Assembly: GCA_023453335.1 (NCBI GenBank)
Contig: JAEXTU010000250.1
Location: 1-7,917, forward strand
Reading direction: 5' to 3'
DNA length: 7,917 nucleotides
Source: Pseudomonadota bacterium
Lineage (GTDB): Bacteria; Desulfobacterota; Desulfovibrionia; Desulfovibrionales; Desulfovibrionaceae
Shown one piece after another: positions 1 to 7,745 of the stretch. Below the pieces are notes generated by a model, which searched no databases, was not told where the DNA came from, and was given only the letters and a program-made list of their open reading frames with translations. Position numbers and translations under genes: made by a program. Each line of letters starts with the position of its first letter. The stretch's first letter is position 1.

Positions 1-1
1 C

Positions 2-1273
<1,272 letters not shown>

Positions 1274-1301
1274 GCGGCGTGGAGCGCTCGAAGAGAAGAA
1301 C

Positions 1302-1390
1302 GGGCGATTCGTGAATCGCCCCTACGGAAGAAGGCCAAGCCGGGCGCGCCAGCACGCGCCTCTTCTGTAGGGGCGGTTCGCGAACCGCCC
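1302..1390. repeat. REPIN-like inverted pair of palindromes, copy 1
   Basis: Two 20 bp palindromes flank a GC-rich spacer. The left one (1302-1321) is GGGCGATTC-GT-GAATCGCCC, with 9 bp arms and a 2-base centre. The right one (1371-1390), GGGCGGTTCGCGAACCGCCC, is fully self-complementary. The next bases are also inverted: CCCTACGGAAGAAGG on the left and CCTCTTCTGTAGGGG on the right, so the whole element is a long imperfect inverted repeat (about 27 of 35 positions match between arms). A second copy is at 7746-7853. This is the layout of REP doublets (BIME/REPIN), and the position between two convergent gene ends is typical of them. It could form a cruciform or a transcript-end hairpin serving lon. 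That it is mobilised by a RAYT-type transposase is inference; no such gene is in the window. Confidence 0.8.
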
Positions 1391-1401
1391 TGCCTTGCGG
1401 C

Positions 1402-1445
1402 AAACGCAAACAAAAGCCCCCGCAATCTCGCCGATTGCGGGGGCT
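1402..1445 (-). terminator. Intrinsic terminator of paaK
   Basis: A 13 bp perfect stem (1415-1427 with 1433-1445, AGCCCCCGCAATC and its complement) encloses a 5-base loop. Read on the minus strand it is followed directly by TTTTGTTTGCGTTTG (complement of 1400-1414), a good U-rich tail. It lies 24 bp beyond the paaK stop, in the correct orientation to end that transcript. On the plus strand no T-run follows the stem, so it is less likely to stop lon transcription. Confidence 0.9.
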
Positions 1446-1468
1446 CCTGCTTTCCGTTCCAGCCCGCC

Positions 1469-2770
1469 CTACTCGTACCGCTCGTCCACGGTCCGCTTGG
1501 TCTTCCCGAAGGTGCGGGGCAGGCTCATGGGGTCCACCAGCTCCACCTCCACCCGGGCCAGGAGCGCCTTGTGCAGCACGGCCGAGACCTTGCGGGCCAG
1601 GTCCGCGTCGCCGCCCGCCTGGGCCTCGGGCCGGCGCTCCACCTTGAGGGCCAGGTGGTCCTTGCCCTCCTGCCGGGTCAGCACGATCTGGTACTCGCTG
1701 GACAGCTCCTTGAACTTCTCCAGCACCTCGGCGATCTGGCCGGGGTAGATGTTCACCCCCCGGAAGATGATCATGTCGTCGGAGCGGCCCAGGATCTTGT
1801 CGTGCCGCGGCAGCCGAACCCCGCAGGCGCAGTCCCCGGGGATGAGCCGGGTCAGGTCCCGGGTGCGGTAGCGGATGAGCGGCGCGGCCTGCTTGGAGAG
1901 CGTGGTCACCACCATCTCCCCCACCTCGCCCGGGGCCACCGGCGTGAGCGTCTCGGGGTTCAATATCTCCAAAATATACATGTCCGCCCAGTAGTGGATC
2001 CCGTCGTGCGCCGCGCACTCCAGGCCCGCGCCCGGGCCGTACAGCTCGGTCATGCCTGAGATGTCGAAGCTGTGCTCAAGGCCCAGCATCTCTTCGAAGC
2101 GCCTGCGCATCTTGGGCGAGTGCGGCTCGGCCCCGAAGATGCAGGTGCGCAGCTTCATCTTGTCGCGCAGCCCGTACTTCTCCACTTCCTCCCCGAGCAG
2201 CAGGGCCATGCTCGCGGTGGAGCACAGGCAGGTGGCCCCCAGGTCGGTGAGCAGCTGCATCTGGATCTCCATGTTGCCCGGCCCGATGGGCAGGGCCATG
2301 GCCCCGAAATGCTCGCACCCCAGCTGGAACCCCGCGCCCGCGGTCCACAGGCCGTAGCCCACCGCCACCTGCACCCGGTCCAGGGTGGTCAGGCCCGCCA
2401 GCTCGTAGCAGCGCGCCATCATCACCTTCCAGGTGTCGATGTCCGCCTGGGTGTAGGCCAGCACCTTGCGCTTGCCCGTGGTGCCGCTGGAGGCATGGAT
2501 GCGCACCACCTGCTCCTCGGGCATGGACAGGAGCGGCAGGGGATAGCCCGCGCGCAGGTCCTCCACCGAGGTGAGCGGCAGCCGGAGGAGGTCGTCCAGG
2601 CTGCGCACGTCGCCCGGCGCGAGCCCCGCGGCCTTGAACTTCTCCCTATAGGCCGGGCACCCGGCAAACGCATGGGCCACGGTCCATTTGAGGCCGTCCA
2701 GCTGGATGACGGCCAGGCGCTCGGCGTCCAGGTCGGGCAAGAAGCGGTAAGGCATGGTGAAAACCGCCAT
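1469..2770 (-). CDS. paaK: Phenylacetate-CoA ligase (aryl-acetate:CoA ligase, AMP-forming)
   Basis: PaaK enzymes are cytoplasmic ANL-superfamily ligases that activate phenylacetate or related aryl acids with ATP and CoA to the acyl-CoA, through an acyl-adenylate. The 433-residue length fits the family (about 430-440). Visible motifs: the AMP-binding loop SSGTTGK at residues 94-100; ISGMTELYGPG at 237-247; YRTRD at 301-305; the hinge-region GRSDDMIIFRGVNIYP at 328-343; and a C-terminal GKTKR segment (422-426) containing the likely catalytic lysine. The start is uncertain. The ATG at 2770 gives MAVFTMPYRF with little Shine-Dalgarno signal. The second ATG, five codons later, has GGCGG about 8 bases upstream and may be the real start. 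In anaerobes such ligases often salvage aryl acetates from amino-acid breakdown together with indolepyruvate oxidoreductase, but no iorAB is visible here, so the substrate is open. The gene ends at a strong terminator and is divergent from the prepilin peptidase gene. Confidence 0.93.
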   Translation of the reverse strand: MAVFTMPYRFLPDLDAERLAVIQLDGLKWTVAHAFAGCPAYREKFKAAGLAPGDVRSLDDLLRLPLTSVEDLRAGYPLPLLSMPEEQVVRIHASSGTTGKRKVLAYTQADIDTWKVMMARCYELAGLTTLDRVQVAVGYGLWTAGAGFQLGCEHFGAMALPIGPGNMEIQMQLLTDLGATCLCSTASMALLLGEEVEKYGLRDKMKLRTCIFGAEPHSPKMRRRFEEMLGLEHSFDISGMTELYGPGAGLECAAHDGIHYWADMYILEILNPETLTPVAPGEVGEMVVTTLSKQAAPLIRYRTRDLTRLIPGDCACGVRLPRHDKILGRSDDMIIFRGVNIYPGQIAEVLEKFKELSSEYQIVLTRQEGKDHLALKVERRPEAQAGGDADLARKVSAVLHKALLARVEVELVDPMSLPRTFGKTKRTVDERYE

Positions 2771-2880
2771 CGGTTACACATGAGGCGAGAACCTTGTCGG
2801 AACGCTGGAAAAAACGTACCAGGGGGCTCGGCCCCGCGGCCGGGAGACTCTGCACCAAAACAGGACGGGCTTCAACCGGC
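2771..2880. promoter_or_regulatory. Divergent intergenic region between paaK and prepilin peptidase gene
   Basis: This 110 bp gap separates the two divergent starts, so it must hold the paaK promoter and probably that of the peptidase gene. It contains a run of six A (2809-2814) and a short stem GGGGC-TCG-GCCCC (2823-2835). I cannot pick out a convincing -35/-10 pair on either strand. An in-frame TTG at 2794 would extend the peptidase by 29 residues (SERWKKRTRG onwards). That extension is basic, low in hydrophobicity and unlike a prepilin peptidase N-terminus, so I treat it as non-coding. Confidence 0.4.
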
Positions 2881-3663
2881 ATGACCTTCGCCGAACTCTT
2901 CCCCTGGCTGGCCGGCCTGCTCGGCCTCATCCTGGGCAGCTTCGCCACCGCCTGCGTGCACCGCTACCTGGCCGGCCAGACCGTGCTCGACCCGCCCCGC
3001 TCCTACTGCCCGCACTGCCAGAAGCAGCTGGTCTGGTGGGAGAACATCCCGCTGGTCTCCTACCTTGTGCTGCGCGGCCGCTGCTCCTGCGACAAGCGCC
3101 TGCCCATCGGCCTGCGCTACCCGGCCATCGAGGCCGCCTGCGGGGCCTTTGCCGTGGCCTATGCCGTGAAGTGCGGCCCCACCCCGGCCTTCCTGGTCTA
3201 CCTGGGCTTCGCCGTGGCCCTCACCATCGCCAGCTTCGTGGATTTCGCGGAGTACATCCTGCCCGACGGCATCACCCTGGGCGGGACCGCCGCGGCCCTC
3301 ATCTGCGCCCCGCTCTTCCTGGGCATCGAGCTCTTCGACTCGGCCCTGGGGGCCATCCTGGGCGCGGGCCTGTTCTGGGCCCTGCAGGTGGGCTACCGCC
3401 TGCTGCGGGGGAGCGAGGGCATGGGCACCGGCGACATCAAGCTCATGGCCCTGCTCGGCGCGCTGAACGGCTGGCAGGCCCTGCCCTTCACCATCCTGGC
3501 CGGGTCCCTCACCGCCCTGGCCGCCTCCCTGGCCTACCTGCGCAGCAAGGACGCCGACGGCATGAGGACCGCGGTGCCCTTCGGCCCCTTCCTCAGCCTG
3601 GGCGGCCTGCTCGCCCCCCTGCTCGCCGACCGCGTCTCCGCCTGGTACCTCGGCCTGATGTAG
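2881..3663 (+). CDS. pilD: Type IV prepilin peptidase / N-methyltransferase (A24 family)
   Basis: This integral inner-membrane aspartyl protease cleaves the leader of type IV pilins or type II secretion pseudopilins and methylates the new N-terminus. From the ATG at 2881 it has 260 residues, normal for the family. An N-terminal membrane segment (about 7-26, LGSF motif) is followed by the cytoplasmic methyltransferase-type domain with SYCPHCQ (Cys43, Cys46), NIPLVSYLVLRGRC (Cys68) and LRYPAIE. Membrane segments then follow to the C-terminus, about eight in total. Both catalytic aspartates are present: Asp121 in FVDFAEYILPDG and Asp185 in GMGTGDIKLMALLGA. The C-terminal PFGPFLSLGG is also typical. 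The second cysteine pair is CSC (68, 70) instead of the usual CxxC. The Shine-Dalgarno is weak and far (AGGA at 2862-2865). The ATG was chosen because hydrophobic family sequence begins right after it. No pilin or secretion genes adjoin, so pilD versus gspO cannot be decided. Confidence 0.93.
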   Translation: MTFAELFPWLAGLLGLILGSFATACVHRYLAGQTVLDPPRSYCPHCQKQLVWWENIPLVSYLVLRGRCSCDKRLPIGLRYPAIEAACGAFAVAYAVKCGPTPAFLVYLGFAVALTIASFVDFAEYILPDGITLGGTAAALICAPLFLGIELFDSALGAILGAGLFWALQVGYRLLRGSEGMGTGDIKLMALLGALNGWQALPFTILAGSLTALAASLAYLRSKDADGMRTAVPFGPFLSLGGLLAPLLADRVSAWYLGLM

Positions 3664-3730
3664 GCCCCGCCTCCCCTGCCGGACCATACCCCCGGGACCT
3701 CCCTTCCGGGACGATTACCCGGGAAAAGTC

Positions 3731-3796
3731 ACGATTCTCTATTGTGTTATTCCTAGCATAGTGTATGGTTCGCTATGGCGAAATCTCCCTATGGCG
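3731..3796 (+). promoter_or_regulatory. AT-rich promoter-like patch with repeated TATGG motif upstream of fdhA
   Basis: This is the most AT-rich stretch in an otherwise GC-rich window and lies 120-190 bp before the fdhA start. A weak sigma-70-like pair can be drawn: TTGTGT (3742-3747), 16 bases, TATGGT (3764-3769). The 8-mer CTATGGCG occurs exactly twice, at 3773-3780 and 3789-3796, 16 bp apart, and TATGG occurs a third time at 3764-3768. TTCGC-TATG-GCGAA (3769-3782) is an inverted repeat with 5 bp arms and could be an operator half or whole. The promoter assignment is tentative, and I cannot name the regulator. Confidence 0.4.
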
Positions 3797-3797
3797 T

Positions 3798-3885
3798 GTC
3801 AGGGCGCGAAGGCGCCCCCAACCGGGAACCGGTTAGGTCTTTGGGCCGGACGGGCGCAGGCGGACAGCTCCGCCCGACCCCTGGC
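3798..3885 (+). promoter_or_regulatory. Candidate structured 5' leader of fdhAB
   Basis: Several stems fall in a short space between the promoter-like patch and the fdhA ribosome binding site: GGGCGC-GAAG-GCGCCC (3802-3817), AACCGG-GAA-CCGGTT (3820-3834) and GGCGGA-CAGC-TCCGCC (3859-3874). CGGGCG/CGCCCG (3851-3856 with 3871-3876) offers an alternative pairing for the third. An enclosing helix, 3798-3804 with 3879-3885 (7 pairs, one G-U), could close the whole as a multi-branched RNA but competes with the first stem. Because fdhA needs a pterin-bound W or Mo, a molybdenum-cofactor-sensing or other leader element is conceivable. I cannot match a known riboswitch consensus by eye, and GC-rich DNA yields stems by chance. 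Confidence 0.3.
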
Positions 3886-3904
3886 TCCGCTCCGTTCCCC
3901 AAGC

Positions 3905-3911
3905 AAGGAGG
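3905..3911 (+). promoter_or_regulatory. Ribosome binding site of fdhA
   Basis: AAGGAGG, a near-perfect match to the anti-Shine-Dalgarno sequence, ends 6 bases before the ATG at 3918. It fixes the start and suggests high translation. Confidence 0.9.
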
Positions 3912-3917
3912 ATCTCG

Positions 3918-6900
3918 ATGAAAATCCTGCGCCGTGATTTCCTCAAACTCTCCGCGGCAGCCGGCGTGGCCGCGGCCTTCGGGGGCTTGGGCTTCAGCCT
4001 GAGCCCGGCTCAGGCCGCGGCCCAGGAGTTCCGGCTCAAGGGCATGAAGCAGACCACCTCGGTGTGCTGCTACTGCGCCGTGGGCTGCGGGCTCATCGTC
4101 CACACCGACCCCGCCTCCGGCCGCTCGGTCAACGTGGAGGGCAACCCCGACCACCCGGTCAACGAGGGCTCCCGCTGCGCCAAGGGCGCCTCCATCTGGC
4201 AACTGGCCGAGAAATCCCCCCGCGTGCTCAAGCCCATGTACCGCGCGCCCTACAGCGACGTGTGGGAGGAGAAGAGCTGGGACTGGATGCTCGACGCCAT
4301 CGCCAGGCGCACCAAGAAGTCCCGCGACGCCAAGTTCGCCTTCCAGAACGCCAAGGGCCAGACCGTCAACCGCACCGAGGAAATCGCCCACGTCGGCTCC
4401 GCGGCCCTGGACAACGAGGAGGCCTGGCTCATCCAGGCCATCATGCGCCACCTGGGGCTCACCTACATCGAGCACCAGGCCCGCATCTGCCACAGCTCCA
4501 CGGTGCCCGCCCTGGCCGAATCCTTCGGCCGTGGGGCCATGACCAACCACTGGAACGACATCGCCAACGCCGACGTGATCCTCATCATGGGCTCCAACGC
4601 GGCCGAGAACCACCCCATCTCCTTCAAGTGGGTGACCAAGGCCAAGGAGCGCGGCGCCACCCTCATCCACGTGGACCCGCGCTTCTCCCGCACCTCGGCC
4701 AAGTCGCACCACTACGCGCCCCTGCGCCCGGGCACCGACATCGCCTTCCTCGGCGGCATGATCAACTACATCCTGCAGCATGACCTGTACTTCAAGGAGT
4801 ACGTGGCCGAGTACACCAACTGCGCCTTCATCCTGACCAAGAACTACGGCTTCAAGGATGGGATGTTCGCGGGCTACGACCCCAAGGCCAACAAGTACGA
4901 CAAGAAGGCCTGGGCCTTCGAGCTGGACGCGGACGGGGTGCCCAAGAAGGACCGCACCCTCAAGCATCCCCTGTGCGTGTTCCAGCAGCTCAAGAAGCAC
5001 TATGCCCGCTACACCCCGGAGAAGGTCTCCGCGGTCACCGGCACCCCGCTGCCCGACCTGCTCAACGTCTACAAGCTCTACTGCGCCACCGGCAAACCCG
5101 ACAAGGCCGGCACCATGCTCTACGCCATGGGCCAGACCCAGCACACCGTGGGCACCCAGAACATCCGGACCATGGCCATGGTCCAGCTCCTGCTCGGCAA
5201 CATCGGCATCGCCGGCGGCGGGGTGAACGCCCTGCGCGGCGAGTCCAACGTGCAGGGGGCCACGGACCACGGCGTGCTCTACCACATCCTGCCCGGCTAC
5301 CTGGCCCAGCCCCAGGCCGCCCAGAACACCTTCGCCACGTACAACGAGAAGTACACCCCGGTCACCCACGACCCCAAGAGCGTCAACTGGTGGGGCAACT
5401 TCCCCAAGTATTCGGCCAGCTACATGAAGTCCGTCTTCCCGGCCATGGCCCCGGACAAGGCCTACGACCTCCTGCCCAAGCTGGACGACGGCCAGGACAC
5501 CTCCTGGCTGGTGCTCTTCGACCAGATGCGCAAGGGCCGCTTCCAGGGCGCCTTCATCTGGGGCCAGAACCCGGCCTGCGGCGGGGCCAACGCCCAGAAG
5601 AACCGCGAGGCCATGGGCACGCTGGACTGGATGGTCAACGTCAACATCTTCGACAACGAGTCCGGCTCGTTCTGGAAGGGGCCGGGCATGGACCCCAAGA
5701 AGATCAAGACCGAGGTCTTCTTCCTGCCCTGCTGCGTGTCCATTGAGAAGGAAGGCTCGGTCACCAACTCCGGCCGCTGGTCCCAGTGGCGCTACGTGGG
5801 TCCCGAGCCCATGGGCGAAACCAAGAGCGACGGCGAGATCATGTGCCTGCTGGCCGCCCGGCTCAAGGCCCTCTACGCGGCCGAGGGCGGCCCCCTGGCC
5901 GAGGCCGTGACCGGCATGAACCTGGAGGGCTGGACCACCGCCGGCCACTACGACCCGCACAAGGTGGCCAAGCTCATCAACGGCTACTTCCTGGAGGACA
6001 AGAAGATCGGGGACACGGTGTACAAGGCCGGCACGCTGGTGCCCTCCTTCGCCCTGCTCCAGGCCGACGGCTCCACCTCCTCGGGCAACTGGATCTTCTG
6101 CGCCTCCTACACCGACAAGGGCAACATGGCCGAGCGCATGAGCCGCGAGCAGACCGACATGCAGGCCAGGATCGGCCTGTTCCCCAACTGGACCTGGGCC
6201 TGGCCGCTCAACCGCCGCATCATCTACAACCGCGCCTCGGTGAACATGGACGGCAAGCCTTGGGACGCCAAGCGCCCGGTCATCGCCTGGGACGGCGCCA
6301 AATGGGCGGGCGACGTGCCCGACGGCGCGTACAAGCCCGGGGAGAAGTACCCCTTCATCATGCAGACCGAGGGCCACGCCCACATCTTCGGCCCCGGCCG
6401 GGTGGACGGCCCCTTCCCCGAGCACTACGAGCCCATGGAGAGCCCCCTGGCCAAGCACCCCTTCTCCCCGGTACGCGCCAACCCCATGGCCCTGCAGTTC
6501 AAGGAGGAGTACAAGGCCGCGGCCGATCCCAAGTTCCCCATCGTGTGCACCACGTACCGCTGCACCGAGCACTGGCAGACCGGGGTCATGACCCGGCACA
6601 ACCCCTGGCTCCTGGAGACCATGCCCCACGTCTGGTGCGACATCAGCGTCGAGCTGGCCAAGAAGCTGGGAGTCAAGAACGGCGAGATGGTGGAGATATC
6701 CAGCGTGCGCCACACCCTCAAGGCCGTGGCCATGGTCTCCGAGCGCATCCGGCCCCTCACGGTCATGGGCAAGGCCACCCACCAGATCGGCCTGTCCTGG
6801 CAGTTCGGGTGGCAGTGGCCCCCGGACGGCAAGGGCGGCGACTCCGCCAACCTGCTCACCCCCTCGGTGGGCGACGCCAACACCGGCATTCCCGAAACCA

Positions 6901-6932
6901 AGGCCTTCATGGTCAACGTGCGCAAGGCCTAA
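3918..6932 (+). CDS. fdhA: Periplasmic formate dehydrogenase, catalytic alpha subunit (W/Mo-bis-MGD), Cys variant
   Basis: This subunit oxidises formate to CO2, or the reverse, at a tungsten or molybdenum bis-pterin site and passes electrons to FdhB. Its 1004 residues fit the FdnG/desulfovibrial FdhA class (about 1005-1015). A twin-arginine signal is clear: RRDFLK at residues 5-10, a hydrophobic stretch, and probable cleavage after SPAQA (residue 33). One [4Fe-4S] cluster is bound by Cys50, Cys53, Cys57 and Cys87, and Lys89 of the CAKG motif lies between cluster and pterin. In IEHQARIC-HSSTV the metal ligand position, usually selenocysteine in this class, is Cys191 (TGC, 4488-4490), followed by His192. 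Arg440 in NALRGESN is the other conserved active-site residue. The C-terminal pterin-dinucleotide-binding domain runs from about 870 to the end (TTYRCTEHWQTG, VGDANTGIPETKAF). The frame is intact. Its stop overlaps the fdhB Shine-Dalgarno, so the two genes form one operon. No accessory gene (fdhD, fdhE) is in view. W versus Mo cannot be read from sequence. Confidence 0.96.
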   Translation: MKILRRDFLKLSAAAGVAAAFGGLGFSLSPAQAAAQEFRLKGMKQTTSVCCYCAVGCGLIVHTDPASGRSVNVEGNPDHPVNEGSRCAKGASIWQLAEKSPRVLKPMYRAPYSDVWEEKSWDWMLDAIARRTKKSRDAKFAFQNAKGQTVNRTEEIAHVGSAALDNEEAWLIQAIMRHLGLTYIEHQARICHSSTVPALAESFGRGAMTNHWNDIANADVILIMGSNAAENHPISFKWVTKAKERGATLIHVDPRFSRTSAKSHHYAPLRPGTDIAFLGGMINYILQHDLYFKEYVAEYTNCAFILTKNYGFKDGMFAGYDPKANKYDKKAWAFELDADGVPKKDRTLKHPLCVFQQLKKHYARYTPEKVSAVTGTPLPDLLNVYKLYCATGKPDKAGTMLYAMGQTQHTVGTQNIRTMAMVQLLLGNIGIAGGGVNALRGESNVQGATDHGVLYHILPGYLAQPQAAQNTFATYNEKYTPVTHDPKSVNWWGNFPKYSASYMKSVFPAMAPDKAYDLLPKLDDGQDTSWLVLFDQMRKGRFQGAFIWGQNPACGGANAQKNREAMGTLDWMVNVNIFDNESGSFWKGPGMDPKKIKTEVFFLPCCVSIEKEGSVTNSGRWSQWRYVGPEPMGETKSDGEIMCLLAARLKALYAAEGGPLAEAVTGMNLEGWTTAGHYDPHKVAKLINGYFLEDKKIGDTVYKAGTLVPSFALLQADGSTSSGNWIFCASYTDKGNMAERMSREQTDMQARIGLFPNWTWAWPLNRRIIYNRASVNMDGKPWDAKRPVIAWDGAKWAGDVPDGAYKPGEKYPFIMQTEGHAHIFGPGRVDGPFPEHYEPMESPLAKHPFSPVRANPMALQFKEEYKAAADPKFPIVCTTYRCTEHWQTGVMTRHNPWLLETMPHVWCDISVELAKKLGVKNGEMVEISSVRHTLKAVAMVSERIRPLTVMGKATHQIGLSWQFGWQWPPDGKGGDSANLLTPSVGDANTGIPETKAFMVNVRKA

Positions 6933-6938
6933 GGAGGT
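6930..6938 (+). promoter_or_regulatory. Ribosome binding site of fdhB overlapping the fdhA stop
   Basis: TAAGGAGGT joins the fdhA stop codon (6930-6932) to a full Shine-Dalgarno sequence, with 8 bases to the fdhB ATG at 6947. The overlap indicates coupled translation and so balanced synthesis of the two subunits. Confidence 0.9.
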
Positions 6939-6946
6939 AGCCAGCC

Positions 6947-7675
6947 ATGCCCAAGAGCATCTTCGTCGACCTGTCCCGGTGCATCGCCTGCCGCGGCTGC
7001 CAACTGGCCTGCAAACAATGGAACATGATGCCGGCCGAGGAGACCACCCAGACCGGCACCTACCAGAACCCGCCGGACCTCTCGGCCAAGACCATCCGCC
7101 TGGTGCGCTTCACCGAGCACAAGGTGGACGGCAAGCTGCGCTGGCTGTTCTTCCCGGAGCAGTGCCGGCACTGCATCAACCCGCCCTGCAAGGCGGTGTC
7201 CGACTCCTACGTGCCGGGGGCCATCACCCAGGACGAGCAGTACGGCTGGGTGCAGCACACCCCGCTCTCGGCCAAGCTCACCGAGGCCCAGCGCCAGGAG
7301 GTCAAGGAGGCCTGCCCCTACAACATCCCGCGCTGGGACAAGGCCGACGGCATCCTGCGCAAGTGCACCTTCTGCTGGGACCGGCTGCCCCAGGGCCTCA
7401 AGCCCGCCTGTGTGGCCTCCTGCCCCACCGGCACCATGAACTACGGCGAGCGCAAGGAGATGCTGGACCTGGCCAAGGCCCGCCTGGCCGAGGTGAAGAA
7501 GGAGTTCCCCAAGGCCATCCTGGTGAACCCGGACGACGTGAGCGTCATCTTCCTGGCCCACGTGGACCCCAAGCTCTTCTACGCCAACCTCATGGCCGAC
7601 GCGGGCGACTCCCTGCCCCTGACCCGCAAGGCCCTCTTCGCCAAGCTCGCCGCGCCCCTGCGGCACCTGGCCTAA
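6947..7675 (+). CDS. fdhB: Formate dehydrogenase, iron-sulfur beta subunit
   Basis: This ferredoxin-like electron-transfer subunit pairs with FdhA. It has 242 residues and exactly 12 cysteines, enough for three [4Fe-4S] clusters: Cys12, 15, 18, 22 (CIACRGCQLAC); Cys73, 76, 81 (CRHCINPPC); Cys123 (ACPYNIPRWD); Cys140, 143 (CTFC); and Cys155, 159 (CVASCPTG). With the cluster in FdhA this gives the four-cluster chain known for desulfovibrial FdhAB. The fourth cluster of membrane FdnH/DmsB-type subunits is absent, because the NPPC segment is not followed by another cysteine of that set. There is no C-terminal membrane helix and no signal peptide, so it should be soluble and be exported through Tat bound to FdhA. 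The C-terminus (about 165-242) is helical and charged. The likely electron partner is a periplasmic cytochrome c encoded elsewhere (inference). A strong hairpin follows 15 bp after the stop. Confidence 0.95.
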   Translation: MPKSIFVDLSRCIACRGCQLACKQWNMMPAEETTQTGTYQNPPDLSAKTIRLVRFTEHKVDGKLRWLFFPEQCRHCINPPCKAVSDSYVPGAITQDEQYGWVQHTPLSAKLTEAQRQEVKEACPYNIPRWDKADGILRKCTFCWDRLPQGLKPACVASCPTGTMNYGERKEMLDLAKARLAEVKKEFPKAILVNPDDVSVIFLAHVDPKLFYANLMADAGDSLPLTRKALFAKLAAPLRHLA

Positions 7676-7690
7676 CCTGACCTGAAACAA

Positions 7691-7730
7691 AGAGCGCCGC
7701 GTCCCGCAAGGGGCGCGGCGCTCTGCTGTT
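7691..7730 (+). terminator. Terminator hairpin of the fdhAB operon
   Basis: A 15-pair stem (7691-7705 with 7710-7724, beginning AGAGCGCCGCG, one G-U) is capped by a GCAA tetraloop. It starts 15 bp after the fdhB stop. The tail GCTGTTG is only mildly T-rich, so it is a weak U-tract terminator, but the stem is very stable. It suggests that the transcript ends here and that the operon is only fdhAB. Confidence 0.75.
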
Positions 7731-7745
7731 GCCGCCCGGCCAGCC

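Noticed and set aside
2809..2835. Minus-strand hairpin plus T-run upstream of paaK as an attenuator
   Set aside because: The stem is only 5 bp and the six-T run is separated from it by 8 bases, so it is not a convincing terminator or attenuator.
2794..2880. TTG-initiated N-terminal extension of the prepilin peptidase
   Set aside because: The added 29 residues are basic and unlike the family, no good Shine-Dalgarno precedes the TTG, and the hydrophobic family start follows the ATG at 2881.
3691..3723. Terminator for the prepilin peptidase gene
   Set aside because: CCCGG/CCGGG and repeated CCCGGG can pair weakly, but the loop is long and no T-tract follows.
3792..3808. Sigma-54 promoter (TGGCGTG...) before fdhA
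   Set aside because: The GG-N10-GC spacing is not met; the -12 GC falls one base off.
3789..6782. Minus-strand open frame of 997 codons opposite fdhA
   Set aside because: It mirrors fdhA almost base for base, and its translation is a monotonous Gly/Val/His/Ala/Leu mix with no domain. It is a GC-bias shadow.
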